Shown: positions 17,215-27,083 of the stretch, in pieces
How the letters are laid out: every line of letters starts with the position of its first letter
Numbering within the stretch: position 1 is the stretch's first letter
Assembly: GCA_028284395.1 (NCBI GenBank)
Contig: JANQRV010000004.1
Location: forward strand, 1-64,000
Length of the DNA stretch: 64,000 nucleotides
DNA from: Saprospiraceae bacterium
GTDB taxonomy: Bacteria; Bacteroidota; Bacteroidia; Chitinophagales; Saprospiraceae
Direction of reading: 5' to 3'
Notes under the pieces: generated by a model
What the model was told of the DNA's origin: nothing
The model's database searches: none
The model's input: only the letters and a program-made list of their open reading frames with translations
Position numbers and translations under genes: made by a program

Positions 17215-18318
17215 ATGAGCATTCAGTACAGTCGATTACACCTAATTATAGTTCCGTTCCTGGCCTTTTATAGCCACCTGTCTGCACAAAAATATAGCAA
17301 CGAATTTTTGTCGATCGGAGTAGGTGCCCGAGCTCAGGCCCTTGGAAATGCGGTGGTGGCCGGTATCGAAGACGTTACCGCTGGTGTCTGGAATCCCGCT
17401 GGATTGGCGGCTATTGGAAACGACCGCGGACTTCAGATTGGCGCCATGCACTCAGAATGGTTTGGCGGCGTCGGCAAATTCGACTACCTGGGTTTGACCA
17501 TTCCCCTATCGAGTGAAGGCAGACGGATTGGACTTTCCGTCATTAGATTCGGAATCGACAACATTCCAAATACCCTCACCCTTTATGAGAGCGATGGCAC
17601 GATCAACTACGACAATATTCGTGAATTCTCGGCAGCGGATTACGCCGTACTACTGAGCTACGCCCAACCGATAAAAACGAAATCCGGCAGACTGCTCATT
17701 GGCGGAAATGTCAAGGTAGTTCACCGGCGGATCGGTCCTTTTGCTACCTCCTGGGGGTTTGGAGCCGACTTGGGAGCACAGTTGCACAAAGGCAAGTTCA
17801 AGTTGGGTATTATGGCCAAAGACTTGACGACTACCTTTAATGCCTGGTCTTTCAATTTTACCGAAGAAGAAAAAGAAGTATTGGCACTGACAAACAATGA
17901 AGTTCCGATCAACGACGTAGAAATTACCAACCCGCGATTAATCATTGGTGCAAACTATAAAATTCAGGCAAAATCGATCGGCATCAGCCCGGAGATCGAT
18001 TTCGTTTTCACGACCGATGGGCAACGCAATACGCTGATATCAGCCGATCCCGTCAGCATTGATCCCGCCTTCGGGGTAGAGTTCGATTACAATCAATTCC
18101 TCTACTTAAGAGCTGGCATCAATCAATTCCAGAAAGAAATCGACTTTGACGACAATGAAATCCTATTGTCACGCCCCAGCATCGGTATTGGGCTTAAGAT
18201 TTCATCACTACAGGTCGACTACGCTTTCACGGATCTCGGAGATGAACGCAACACCTTTTCCCACGTTATCTCACTTCAATTGGATTTAAAACCGAGTAAG
18301 AAGAAAGGTAGTTTGTAG
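17215..18318 (+). CDS. PorV/PorQ family outer-membrane beta-barrel protein
   Basis: A 367-residue exported protein with a signal ending near SHLSAQ (residue 25). The mature start FLSIGVGARAQALGNAVVAG, then GVWNPAGLA, is the hallmark of the PorV/PorQ (UPF0164, FadL-like) barrels. In Bacteroidota these serve the type IX secretion system, PorV shuttling cargo at the outer membrane and PorQ in the attachment complex. Length is close to that of PorV proteins, but neither paralogue can be named from sequence alone. Two T9SS cargo genes lie elsewhere in the window; no other Por gene does. Confidence 0.85.
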   Translation: MSIQYSRLHLIIVPFLAFYSHLSAQKYSNEFLSIGVGARAQALGNAVVAGIEDVTAGVWNPAGLAAIGNDRGLQIGAMHSEWFGGVGKFDYLGLTIPLSSEGRRIGLSVIRFGIDNIPNTLTLYESDGTINYDNIREFSAADYAVLLSYAQPIKTKSGRLLIGGNVKVVHRRIGPFATSWGFGADLGAQLHKGKFKLGIMAKDLTTTFNAWSFNFTEEEKEVLALTNNEVPINDVEITNPRLIIGANYKIQAKSIGISPEIDFVFTTDGQRNTLISADPVSIDPAFGVEFDYNQFLYLRAGINQFQKEIDFDDNEILLSRPSIGIGLKISSLQVDYAFTDLGDERNTFSHVISLQLDLKPSKKKGSL

Positions 18319-18490
18319 TACGGTTACCACCACAAGAACTTTAACAACAGAAGGCAGCAAAGCATTACCCTTAACAGTATCATAACAGTTCTTGCGGTCG
18401 TTAATTAAAGTTAAAATCGATCTTTTTCATTGCATTTCCATGTACAATTGGACAATTTAGGTACCAATCACCAATAGAACGCAATCGGAT

Positions 18491-19240
18491 ATGAAGATCA
18501 AAATTTTACACTTTTTTTTATTCTTGACTGCTCTCTTTTTAGCCGCCTGTGGGGCTTATCAGCCCGCAATGGTCCAACTGACGCCGGAGGATTCGAATCA
18601 CCAACTGGCTCTTAATAAAGAGGTGTTAGAACTGGAAAAGGACGGCCTTTCCTTAACCAGTACTTTTCTTCAAAGTACGGAGTTTGACCTGTTATTTCAA
18701 ATAGAGATTGAGAATGAAACGGATGAAGAGATCCGGGTCCGGCCCGAGCAATTTCAATATTTTGCGCTAAACCCAGACGGAGATATTGTAACCGATCGAT
18801 ATGCCTTTCCTCCCGACGATATTGTCTTTGAACTAACCGAAAGTATTGAGCGGGATCGCAGAGCAGCCAAAAGAGCCAGTGCGATGGGCTGGGTATTCTT
18901 TGGATTGAATGCCATTGCTGCCACGGTGTCATTTGCGTCCGACAATCCGGAAATTGGAACGGGCCAAGCCATCGACGCCGGCATCAATTTAGCGGCCGCA
19001 CAAGTGGAACGCTCTGCCATCAAAAAGCACATTGTACACCTGGAAACAGAGCGGCAATTTTATGATAATGCCGCCATTCGGGACACGGTCCTTGCTCCGG
19101 GAGATTCCGTTGAAGGTCTTGTGATTTATCCCCGTTTGGATGAAGCTTACCAATTACTATTTGAATTTGATTTAGGGGAGCGCTTGTTTGAGATTACTTA
19201 TAAACAGGAGTGGCGAGAGCGGGAACGCAAAAGAAACTAA
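18491..19240 (+). CDS. lipoprotein of unknown function
   Basis: The 249-residue product has a signal with lipobox LAAC (Cys20), then a beta-rich part (about 30-115; EIENETDEEIRVRPEQFQY), a hydrophobic helical stretch (about 130-155; MGWVFFGLNAIAATVSFAS) and a final beta domain with GDSVEGLVIYPRL. A conserved bacterial family is likely but I do not recognise it. It lies convergent with the Lon-N gene and the two overlap by four bases at their ends. Confidence 0.8.
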   Translation: MKIKILHFFLFLTALFLAACGAYQPAMVQLTPEDSNHQLALNKEVLELEKDGLSLTSTFLQSTEFDLLFQIEIENETDEEIRVRPEQFQYFALNPDGDIVTDRYAFPPDDIVFELTESIERDRRAAKRASAMGWVFFGLNAIAATVSFASDNPEIGTGQAIDAGINLAAAQVERSAIKKHIVHLETERQFYDNAAIRDTVLAPGDSVEGLVIYPRLDEAYQLLFEFDLGERLFEITYKQEWRERERKRN

Positions 19241-19878
19241 ATATCGCCCAAATCCGGCGGAATTACGTTCCGAAAATGCCCATTCATCTGAATGCGGGTC
19301 CGCAATTTCTCCATTTCCCGGGCCACTGGCATGAGCCGGTCCAGGTGGCGCAGCAGATAAGCTTGGCGGCGTCTTTCCGAAAGCATGGTCAGTAATTCGT
19401 ACTCCTGACTTAGAGAAAGACCCAACTGATGAGCGACATCGTAGGTATTCAATTCCTCCTCTGTCGGAACGGGTTTCTCGACCTGCAGGACAGCGAAAAG
19501 CTCGGTGAGCAGGGCGTGGATCTGAGACCGGGATTGGAGGTCGGGGTCGTCGATGTTTTCCAATCGCAAAACTTCGGCCCCGGCGTACGTTTTCCCTTCC
19601 ATTTGACGCATAAAACGAACGATCTGGTAATGCCCCAGAGCTTTTGTTTCTACGTCCATCCGCCCATCGGGATACTTTTTAGCGATTCTTTTCAGTTTTA
19701 CTTCTGTACCGATCGGTTGTAGCGAATCCTGTATGAAAGGTGAGATGCCAAAAGTTATTCCGCTCTCTTCACATTCGTTGATCAATTCCTTGTATCGAGG
19801 CTCAAAAATATGTAAGTTGAGGTCTTCTTTAGGAAACACGACGATCCTCAACGGAAATAATGGCAAAGTTATAGACAT
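19237..19878 (-). CDS. Lon-protease N-terminal-domain protein (LON substrate-binding domain only)
   Basis: ATG 19878 is preferred: MSITLPLFPLRIVVFPKEDL is the standard opening of Lon N-terminal domain proteins, while the frame extends 22 codons further with unconvincing residues. The 213-residue product has FEPRYKELINECEES and GRMDVETKALGHYQIV of the LON domain and a helical C-terminus (about 115-190). There is no ATPase or protease domain, so it probably binds or delivers unfolded substrates. It is divergent from the alpha-2-macroglobulin gene, with 119 bases between the chosen starts. Confidence 0.9.
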   Translation of the reverse strand: MSITLPLFPLRIVVFPKEDLNLHIFEPRYKELINECEESGITFGISPFIQDSLQPIGTEVKLKRIAKKYPDGRMDVETKALGHYQIVRFMRQMEGKTYAGAEVLRLENIDDPDLQSRSQIHALLTELFAVLQVEKPVPTEEELNTYDVAHQLGLSLSQEYELLTMLSERRRQAYLLRHLDRLMPVAREMEKLRTRIQMNGHFRNVIPPDLGDI

Positions 19879-19997
19879 ACATTCGTTTATTTGCACCCCC
19901 AATCCTAGGAATTTAGCCGAAGGTTTAAGCAATTCGCAACCCAATGATCATTGCTGCGAATAAAAGTAATAATATTCAGAAAACAAACCGTCACGTA

Positions 19998-22900
19998 ATG
20001 CTGAAAACTACCCAAATTATCCATCTTTCCTTATTCACTTTACTCCTACTTTTGAGTGCTGGTTGCCAAAAAAATGCGGGAGGAAATACTTCCGGAGATT
20101 CTGCGGCTGACGTCAATACCTATGTATATGCCTACACCTCAGGGGTGATTTCGAAGACGGATCCCATTAGAATTCGTTTTGCCCAACCGGTGGTAACGGC
20201 CGATCAGATCGGCGAGGAAGTGCCCGGCGGTATTTTATCTTTTTCTCCGGGTATTTCGGGAAACGGCAGTTGGGAAGACGAGTTAACACTATTATTTCAA
20301 CCCGAAGAATGGTTGCGGTCCAGCACCCAGTATCATGCAACCGTAAATCTGAAAAAGCTCATTCCGGACGTACCCAGTAGCGACAGAGAATTCGCATTTT
20401 CTTTCAAAACCCGGGATCAGTACCTCAACGTTACTTTTGACGGATTAAGAGCTCCCAATCCCAACAACCTTAGAAAACAAGAATTAAGTGGTAAAGTAGC
20501 GACCGCAGACATTGCTGCCGCCGAAGAAATCGCTCAAACGCTATCGGCAGTTCAAAATGGCCAATCGCTCCAGATTAATTGGCAAAATGGCGGTGAGTCG
20601 CGATCCCATGCATTCGTCATCAGCAACATCGAACGTACCGAGGATGCTTCGAAAATTAACATCAGCTGGAACGGCAAGGCGCTCGGCGTTGACCATCGAG
20701 ATGAAAAGAGCTATGAGATTCCATCTCTGAGCGATTTCAAAGTAATGGACGTGCAGGTCATGCAGGGCAATGAACAATACATTTCGCTTCGTTTCTCCGA
20801 CCCTTTGCTGGCAACGCAAAATGTGAACGGTCTAATCAGCATGACGAATTTTGGCGGAAACTTCCGATCCATTATTCAGGGCAATGAATTGCGCATTTTC
20901 CCGTCCGTTAAAATCACCGGAGAACATAAGGTTACCGTCAACTCCGGCATCAGAAACATCAATGATTTCCGAATGGCGAATGCTACGGAATGGTTTGTTG
21001 CCTTTGAAGATGTGAAACCTCAGGTCAGACTGGCCGGCAAAGGTGTCATTCTTCCCAATTCCAATGGTCTCGTCTTTCCATTCGAAGCCATTGGTTTGAA
21101 TGCCGTTGAGTTGGAAGTCTTTAAGATCTACGACAATAACATCCTGCAATTTCTCCAAACCAACGATCTCGATGGCCGGGATTACCAACTTCATCGGGTA
21201 GGGAGAATCATTTTGCAAAAAAAGATAGACCTCTCACACCTAAATCCGGAAGGACATACTCAGAATTGGACTCGTTATGCCCTCAATCTGGATGAACTAA
21301 TCGAGCAGGATGATGAGGCCATTTACCAAATCCGGCTTGGCTTTCGCCCCTCCTATTCCAGCTATGCCTGTCCGGGCAACAGGGAAAAAGAGGAGGACAA
21401 CCTGACGGTTGCCGCTTCAAATCTAGACGATAATGGCGAGATTAAAAGCATATTGGAAGGTTGGTACGGAATCGATGGTTACTACGACGGATATGAGTGG
21501 CAGCACCGGGAAAATCCGTGCTTCCCCGCTTATTACAATTCGGATCGTTTTGTCAGTCGGAACGTAATTGCCTCCAATCTCGGCATCATCGCCAAAGGAG
21601 GCAAGGATAACTCGTATTTCGTGGCGGTAACCAATTTACTGGATGCGACACCGGCCAATGGAGCTTCGATCGTCTTTTACGATTTTCAGCAACAACCTCT
21701 GCAAACGATCCAAACGAACGGGGAAGGAATTGCAGAAGCGACCCTCGAAAGAAAGCCCTTTTTCGCATTGGTTACGCACAACAATCAAAAGGGTTACTTG
21801 CGATTGGAAGACGGCAATTCGCTTTCACTGAGCCGTTTCGATGTTTCGGGGGCTGCTACCCAAAAAGGAATGAAGGGTTTCTTGTACGGAGAACGGGGAG
21901 TCTGGCGGCCTGGAGACTCCGTTTACTTACACTTCATCCTCGAAGATAAAAACGATCAGTTGCCGGCCAATTATCCAGTCACATTCGAGTTGATCGATGC
22001 TCGCGGACAGAATCAGGAAACAAGAGTGGTCACCGAAAGCGTCAATCGGATCTACCCTTTGCATTTCTCCACCGATCCAGATGATCCGACTGGTAATTGG
22101 ATCGCAAGAGTAAAGGCGGGCGGAGCAACATTTGACAAAGTTCTAAAGATCGAAACGATCAAACCCAATCGGCTAAAGATCGACTTATCCTTTGGAAAAG
22201 AGGTCCTTTCGGTTGCTGATGAACCCATTCGGGCCAACCTTCAGGTCAATTGGTTGCACGGAGCTCCGGCCAGCAATGTAAAGACTAAAATCGAAGTCAA
22301 TTTAAAGTCGGCCAACACGGCTTTTGAAAAATTCCCGAGCTTTGAATTCGATGATCCGGCACGGGCTTTTGAAGCCGAACCCAAACCGGTATTTGAAGGA
22401 GAAGTAGACGCTAACGGACAAGCATCCATCCAGACTAACCTGACCAATACCAAACAACTTCCAGGAAAGTTAATGGCCACCTTTAAAAGCCGGGCCTTTG
22501 AAAAGGGAGGAGATTTCAGTACCGACAATTTCTCCATTCCCTATCATCCATTCACGGCCTATGCAGGTGTGGAACTCCCGGAGAATAAATACGGTGAAAA
22601 ACGCCTGAATATTGATCAGAACGGAACCTTGAGTTTTGCTGCTGTTGATACCGAAGGTCGACCGATATCCGGAAAGTCCCTCTCGGTAGGTTTGTACCGA
22701 GTCCAATGGCGTTGGTGGTGGGATCGCGGCCGCGACAATATTTCCCGTTATAACTCCAACAATCACTACGATGCCTTGCAAAAGGCCCAGGTTTCCACCA
22801 ATAACCAGGGGCTCGCCCAATGGAATGTGACGGTCAATCAATGGGGGCGCTACCTAGTTAGAGTATGTGATACAGAGAGTGGCCACTGTTCTGGAGACTT

Positions 22901-25607
22901 TTTCTATGCGGGTTATCCATGGTATGGCAATGACAATAACAACCGGGAAGCGGCAGCCATGCTCACTTTCTCGGCAGATAAGAAGAAATACGAAGTGGGA
23001 GAAACGGTCGAATTGACCATTCCAACCGGTAAGATTGGAAAGGCCCTGGTAACACTTGAAAATGGCACGAAAGTAATCCAGTCATTCTGGACAAATGCAC
23101 AGGATGGAGAAAACACCATCTCCTTTAAGACTTCGCCGGAAATGGCTCCGACCGTCTATGCTCACGTTGCTCTTTTACAGCCGCACGGCCAGGTGGAGAA
23201 TGACTTACCGGTTCGCCTCTACGGTGTCATTCCGGTAGCCGTAGAAGATCCCGGCACCAAACTATCTCCAGAGATCGAAATGCCAGATGAATTACAACCG
23301 GAGCAGGAAGTAACCATCGAAGTCAGTGAAGCCGATGGTAAGGCGATGGCGTATAACATCGCCATCGTCGATGAAGGTCTTTTGGGGCTGACGCGGTTTA
23401 AGACTCCCAACCCCTGGGATGCATTCTATGCCAGGGAAGCCCTGGGAGTCAAAACCTGGGATATTTATGACCATGTCTTAGGGGCTTACGGAGGCAGTAT
23501 GGAACGTCTTTTGAGTATCGGTGGAGACATCGAACTGGAAAAAGCAGACGCTAAAGATGAAATCAACCGTTTCAAACCAGCGGTCATGCATCTTGGTCCC
23601 TTCGAATTAAGGCGGGGAAAAAAAGCAAAACACAAAATAAAATTACCGAACTATGTAGGGGCCGTTCGGACGATGGTCATTGCTGCCAATAACGGCGCCT
23701 ACGGTGCCGCTGAAAAGACAACCCCGGTTCGCAAGCCATTAATGGTATTGGCCACGCTTCCACGCGTCTTAGGCCCCGGTGAATCGCTCCGGCTACCGGT
23801 GACGGTCTTTGCGATGGACCAAAAAGTTCGCAACGCCCGGGTCACCCTTAAGGAAAACAACGGTATGGCCCGTATCAACGGCTCGGCCACACAGGAAATA
23901 TCCTTCAATCGCCCCGGTGAAGACGTATTGTATTTTGATGTTACTATGAGCGACCGGGCGGGTGCGGCACAGTTTGTCGTGGAGGCCGCCGGCAATGGAG
24001 AGCGTGCTTCCCAGGAAATTGACATCCTGGTTCGCAACCCCAATCCATATCTAACCGATGTAGCGACCAAGGTCTTGGCGAGCGGTGATTCGTGGGATCA
24101 CAACTTTCAGGCGGTTGGTATGCCCGGCACCAATACCGGCATCCTTGAGGTTTCCAATATCCCTCCAATAAATCTGGGTCAACGGCTGAATTACTTGCTT
24201 CGATATCCATACGGTTGTTTGGAACAGACACTTTCCGGTGGTTTTCCACAATTGTTTGTAGACAAGTTGATGGAACTGGATGAAAAACAAAAAGAGCGCG
24301 TGCCGATCAACATCAACGCCACCATTAATCGCCTCAAACTATTTCAGACCAGTCGGGGTGGCTTTACCTACTGGCCTGGCAATGCCGACCCCAATCACTG
24401 GTCGACCAACTATGCTGGTCACTTTCTGCTGGAGGCAAAAGCGTTGGGATATTCCGTTCCAACTTCGATGATCAATCGCTGGGTCAAGTTTCAACAAAAG
24501 GCGGCGAAAATCTGGAGTTCCAATACGAATGCTTCGGAATATGGCTTCGGAAACAAACGCTGGAATGAATTAAATCAAGCTTACCGTTTGTATACGCTCG
24601 CATTAGCCAACGAACCCGATTTGGCAGCAATGAATCGGTTGCGGGAAACCAACGAATTGAACTTGCAAGCAAAATGGAGACTGGCCGCTGCATATGCCCT
24701 GGCCGGTAAACCGGAAGTTGCCAAATCCCTGGCGAATAACCTTACCACCAATATCAGTCCTTACCAAGAGCTTTCTTATACATTCGGATCAGATCTCCGA
24801 GACCAGGGGATGATATTGGAAACCTTAGTCTTACTGGAAGAACAAGACGCGGCTGCTAGTTTGTTAAAGGACATTTCTGACCGTTTGAGTTCGCAACGTT
24901 GGTTCAGCACACAGACCTTATCATTTTGCTTATTAGCAGTCGGCAAATACGTGGGTGAAGGCGGCGTCAGCAAGAAATTTCAGTTTGCTTACCAGGTTGG
25001 TGGTAAAAGATCGGTCAACGCCGGTTCCAACACACCGGTATTCCAAGTGGAGGTACCGATCGACGGTAGCGACCCAAAGAAGATACAGGTAAAAAACCCG
25101 GGCGATCAAACGCTGTTTGCCCGACTAATATTAACCGGTCAACCCATTGCCGGACAGGAAACGGCCGCATCCAGTGACTTAACCATTAACATTGCATACA
25201 AAGCCATGAATGGAGAAGTGTTGGACCCAAGTCGCATTGTTCAGGGAACGGATTTCATTGCGGAAGTCAATGTCATCCACCCGGGTAAAAGAGCCATCCC
25301 TTACCAGGAAATGGCGCTGGCACAAATATTTCCATCGGGTTGGGAGATCATCAATAGTCGTCTAGATGGATTTGCTGCTTTTAGTAACGGCAGCAAACCA
25401 GAATATCAGGATTTTCGAGATGATCGCGTTCATACCTTTTTCGACCTTCGACAAAAAGCAACCCATAAATATCTAGTACAATTGAATGCGGCATATCAAG
25501 GTAAATTTTATTTGCCCGCAGTTTCCTGCGAGGCCATGTACGATAATACCATCAACGCCCGCGTACCGGGTCAGTGGGTGGAGGTGGTTATGCCAGGCGA
25601 ATTGTAG
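19998..25607 (+). CDS. alpha-2-macroglobulin family lipoprotein with thioester motif
   Basis: ATG 19998 gives a signal and lipobox LSAGC (Cys23); an earlier ATG at 19944 would put 18 residues before it. The 1,869-residue protein has N-terminal macroglobulin-like domains (about 40-850), a bait-region domain (about 980-1130, LTFSADKKKYEVGETVELTI), the A2M domain (about 1220-1390) and a thioester domain with YGCLEQ, Cys1407-Gln1410. Bacterial A2M proteins trap attacking proteases and tether them covalently through that thioester, guarding the periplasm. In many bacteria the gene is paired with pbpC; none is here. It stands alone, with paired hairpins after its stop. Confidence 0.95.
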   Translation: MLKTTQIIHLSLFTLLLLLSAGCQKNAGGNTSGDSAADVNTYVYAYTSGVISKTDPIRIRFAQPVVTADQIGEEVPGGILSFSPGISGNGSWEDELTLLFQPEEWLRSSTQYHATVNLKKLIPDVPSSDREFAFSFKTRDQYLNVTFDGLRAPNPNNLRKQELSGKVATADIAAAEEIAQTLSAVQNGQSLQINWQNGGESRSHAFVISNIERTEDASKINISWNGKALGVDHRDEKSYEIPSLSDFKVMDVQVMQGNEQYISLRFSDPLLATQNVNGLISMTNFGGNFRSIIQGNELRIFPSVKITGEHKVTVNSGIRNINDFRMANATEWFVAFEDVKPQVRLAGKGVILPNSNGLVFPFEAIGLNAVELEVFKIYDNNILQFLQTNDLDGRDYQLHRVGRIILQKKIDLSHLNPEGHTQNWTRYALNLDELIEQDDEAIYQIRLGFRPSYSSYACPGNREKEEDNLTVAASNLDDNGEIKSILEGWYGIDGYYDGYEWQHRENPCFPAYYNSDRFVSRNVIASNLGIIAKGGKDNSYFVAVTNLLDATPANGASIVFYDFQQQPLQTIQTNGEGIAEATLERKPFFALVTHNNQKGYLRLEDGNSLSLSRFDVSGAATQKGMKGFLYGERGVWRPGDSVYLHFILEDKNDQLPANYPVTFELIDARGQNQETRVVTESVNRIYPLHFSTDPDDPTGNWIARVKAGGATFDKVLKIETIKPNRLKIDLSFGKEVLSVADEPIRANLQVNWLHGAPASNVKTKIEVNLKSANTAFEKFPSFEFDDPARAFEAEPKPVFEGEVDANGQASIQTNLTNTKQLPGKLMATFKSRAFEKGGDFSTDNFSIPYHPFTAYAGVELPENKYGEKRLNIDQNGTLSFAAVDTEGRPISGKSLSVGLYRVQWRWWWDRGRDNISRYNSNNHYDALQKAQVSTNNQGLAQWNVTVNQWGRYLVRVCDTESGHCSGDFFYAGYPWYGNDNNNREAAAMLTFSADKKKYEVGETVELTIPTGKIGKALVTLENGTKVIQSFWTNAQDGENTISFKTSPEMAPTVYAHVALLQPHGQVENDLPVRLYGVIPVAVEDPGTKLSPEIEMPDELQPEQEVTIEVSEADGKAMAYNIAIVDEGLLGLTRFKTPNPWDAFYAREALGVKTWDIYDHVLGAYGGSMERLLSIGGDIELEKADAKDEINRFKPAVMHLGPFELRRGKKAKHKIKLPNYVGAVRTMVIAANNGAYGAAEKTTPVRKPLMVLATLPRVLGPGESLRLPVTVFAMDQKVRNARVTLKENNGMARINGSATQEISFNRPGEDVLYFDVTMSDRAGAAQFVVEAAGNGERASQEIDILVRNPNPYLTDVATKVLASGDSWDHNFQAVGMPGTNTGILEVSNIPPINLGQRLNYLLRYPYGCLEQTLSGGFPQLFVDKLMELDEKQKERVPININATINRLKLFQTSRGGFTYWPGNADPNHWSTNYAGHFLLEAKALGYSVPTSMINRWVKFQQKAAKIWSSNTNASEYGFGNKRWNELNQAYRLYTLALANEPDLAAMNRLRETNELNLQAKWRLAAAYALAGKPEVAKSLANNLTTNISPYQELSYTFGSDLRDQGMILETLVLLEEQDAAASLLKDISDRLSSQRWFSTQTLSFCLLAVGKYVGEGGVSKKFQFAYQVGGKRSVNAGSNTPVFQVEVPIDGSDPKKIQVKNPGDQTLFARLILTGQPIAGQETAASSDLTINIAYKAMNGEVLDPSRIVQGTDFIAEVNVIHPGKRAIPYQEMALAQIFPSGWEIINSRLDGFAAFSNGSKPEYQDFRDDRVHTFFDLRQKATHKYLVQLNAAYQGKFYLPAVSCEAMYDNTINARVPGQWVEVVMPGEL

Positions 25608-25608
25608 A

Positions 25609-25648
25609 ATATTCAGCGGCACTTTGCTTTCAGACAAAGTCTGAATAT
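25609..25648. repeat. nested inverted repeat just after the macroglobulin stop
   Basis: ATATTCAG (25609-25616) pairs with CTGAATAT (25641-25648), and inside, ACTTTG (25621-25626) pairs with CAAAGT (25635-25640) after a four-base bulge. The hairpin starts two bases after the stop codon and could end transcription or protect the 3' end; there is no strong T tract behind it. Confidence 0.5.
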
Positions 25649-25666
25649 CTTTGCGGCTTCGTATAA

Positions 25667-25715
25667 AAGTTTTTCAAGATTTCTCCTCTTCTAAAGAAGA
25701 AGTTTTGAAAAACTT
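25667..25715. repeat. 11-bp perfect inverted repeat upstream of the TPR-AAA gene
   Basis: AAGTTTTTCAA (25667-25677) is the exact reverse complement of TTGAAAAACTT (25705-25715), and a smaller CTTCT/AGAAG pair lies within. It ends 21 bases before ATG 25737, in the 5' leader, so it may be an operator or an RNA structure that controls the AAA-TPR pair. Confidence 0.55.
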
Positions 25716-25736
25716 CTTTGTTTAAGAATATCGAAA

Positions 25737-27083
25737 ATGAATAACGACCAAATCAATTACCTTAAAGAAGCAGTACAACAGACCCCCAACAACCTTCCCC
25801 TCCGCAAATTGCTTTGTAATGCGCTGTATGAAAACAAGCAGTACGAGGAGGCGGAAATTGAATACAAGCAGGCGATTGAACTAGCTCCTGATGATCCGAC
25901 TTTAAAGATTGGTTTGGCAAAAACATTCAACGAAACGGGTAAAGTTGCTCTTGCTATGGTCATTGTGGAAGAATTGGTGGATTCTCACAAAAACAATGGA
26001 CCAGCCTGGCATTTATACGCACAGTTGCTGTATCAAGCTAAGCAATTCGATCAGGCCAAAGAGGCGTACGAGTTCGCAGTAGAGAACGATGGCAACATTT
26101 CAGACCCCATTCTCGAATCAAAAATTAATGTCGAGCTCAATAAAAACAACTCGCAGACCCCACCGAAGATCAAGTTGGGCGGCCTCGGTGATCAAGAAGA
26201 AGAAAGCAATAGTATTGAAATAGAAAGGCCTAAAGTCAAGTTCGATCAGGTTGGGGGAATGGAGGGTGTAAAGGATGAAATCCGCAAGAAAATCATCTAC
26301 CCTTTAGAACATCAGGATTTGTATGCCGCCTACGGAAAGAAAATTGGGGGCGGAATTTTGCTGTTCGGCCCACCTGGTTGTGGTAAGACCCTGATCGCTA
26401 AGGCAACAGCGGGTGAGGTCAACTCCAATTTCATCGCCGTAGGTATCAGCGACATCTTAGACATGTATTTAGGGCAAAGCGAACGGAACCTACACGCCAT
26501 TTTCCAAAAGGCACGGAAGTTAAAACCTTGTGTGCTTTATTTTGACGAGGTCGATGCTTTAGGAGCGAAACGCTCGGACATGAAACAAAGTGCAGGGCGA
26601 CACATCATCAATCAGTTTTTAGCAGAGCTCGATGGCATTGAATATTCTAATGAAGGTGTTTTAATTCTGGCATCCACCAATACACCGTGGCATCTCGATA
26701 CGGCATTTCGCAGACCGGGCCGTTTTGACCGCATTATTTTCGTCCCCCCTCCAGATGATCAGGCACGTAAAGCCATTCTCAAGATCAAGTTGGAGGGCAA
26801 GCCCGTTGGTCAGATTGATTACGATCGAATTGTTAGAAAGACGAAGGAATTTTCAGGAGCAGACCTGGAAGCCGTGATCGATATCGCTATTGAATTCAAA
26901 TTAGATGAAGCGATGAGCAGTGGCGGATTGGTTCCTCTGGAAACAAAAGACCTTGAACGGGCAGTCAATAAGCATCGAGCTTCGACCAGGGAATGGTTCG
27001 GAACCGCTAAAAATTATGCGCTATTTTCGAATGAGTCAGGTATCTACGATGATATTTTGCGCTATTTAAACCTGAAGAAATGA
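25737..27083 (+). CDS. TPR-AAA+ ATPase (Cdc48/Vps4-like AAA module)
   Basis: The 448-residue protein joins TPR-like helical repeats (about 5-125; AEIEYKQAIELAPDDPTLKI) to a classic AAA module (165-400). Walker A is GPPGCGKT (211-218), Walker B LYFDEVD (267-273), sensor-1 Asn315 (STNTP) and the second region of homology RRPGRFDR (325-332) with arginine fingers. The single AAA ring is like SpoVK, Vps4 and Cdc48 modules, which pull on or unfold proteins. It overlaps the next TPR membrane gene by four bases (ATGA), so the two are translationally coupled. Its client is unknown; TPR could bind the partner. Confidence 0.92.
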   Translation: MNNDQINYLKEAVQQTPNNLPLRKLLCNALYENKQYEEAEIEYKQAIELAPDDPTLKIGLAKTFNETGKVALAMVIVEELVDSHKNNGPAWHLYAQLLYQAKQFDQAKEAYEFAVENDGNISDPILESKINVELNKNNSQTPPKIKLGGLGDQEEESNSIEIERPKVKFDQVGGMEGVKDEIRKKIIYPLEHQDLYAAYGKKIGGGILLFGPPGCGKTLIAKATAGEVNSNFIAVGISDILDMYLGQSERNLHAIFQKARKLKPCVLYFDEVDALGAKRSDMKQSAGRHIINQFLAELDGIEYSNEGVLILASTNTPWHLDTAFRRPGRFDRIIFVPPPDDQARKAILKIKLEGKPVGQIDYDRIVRKTKEFSGADLEAVIDIAIEFKLDEAMSSGGLVPLETKDLERAVNKHRASTREWFGTAKNYALFSNESGIYDDILRYLNLKK

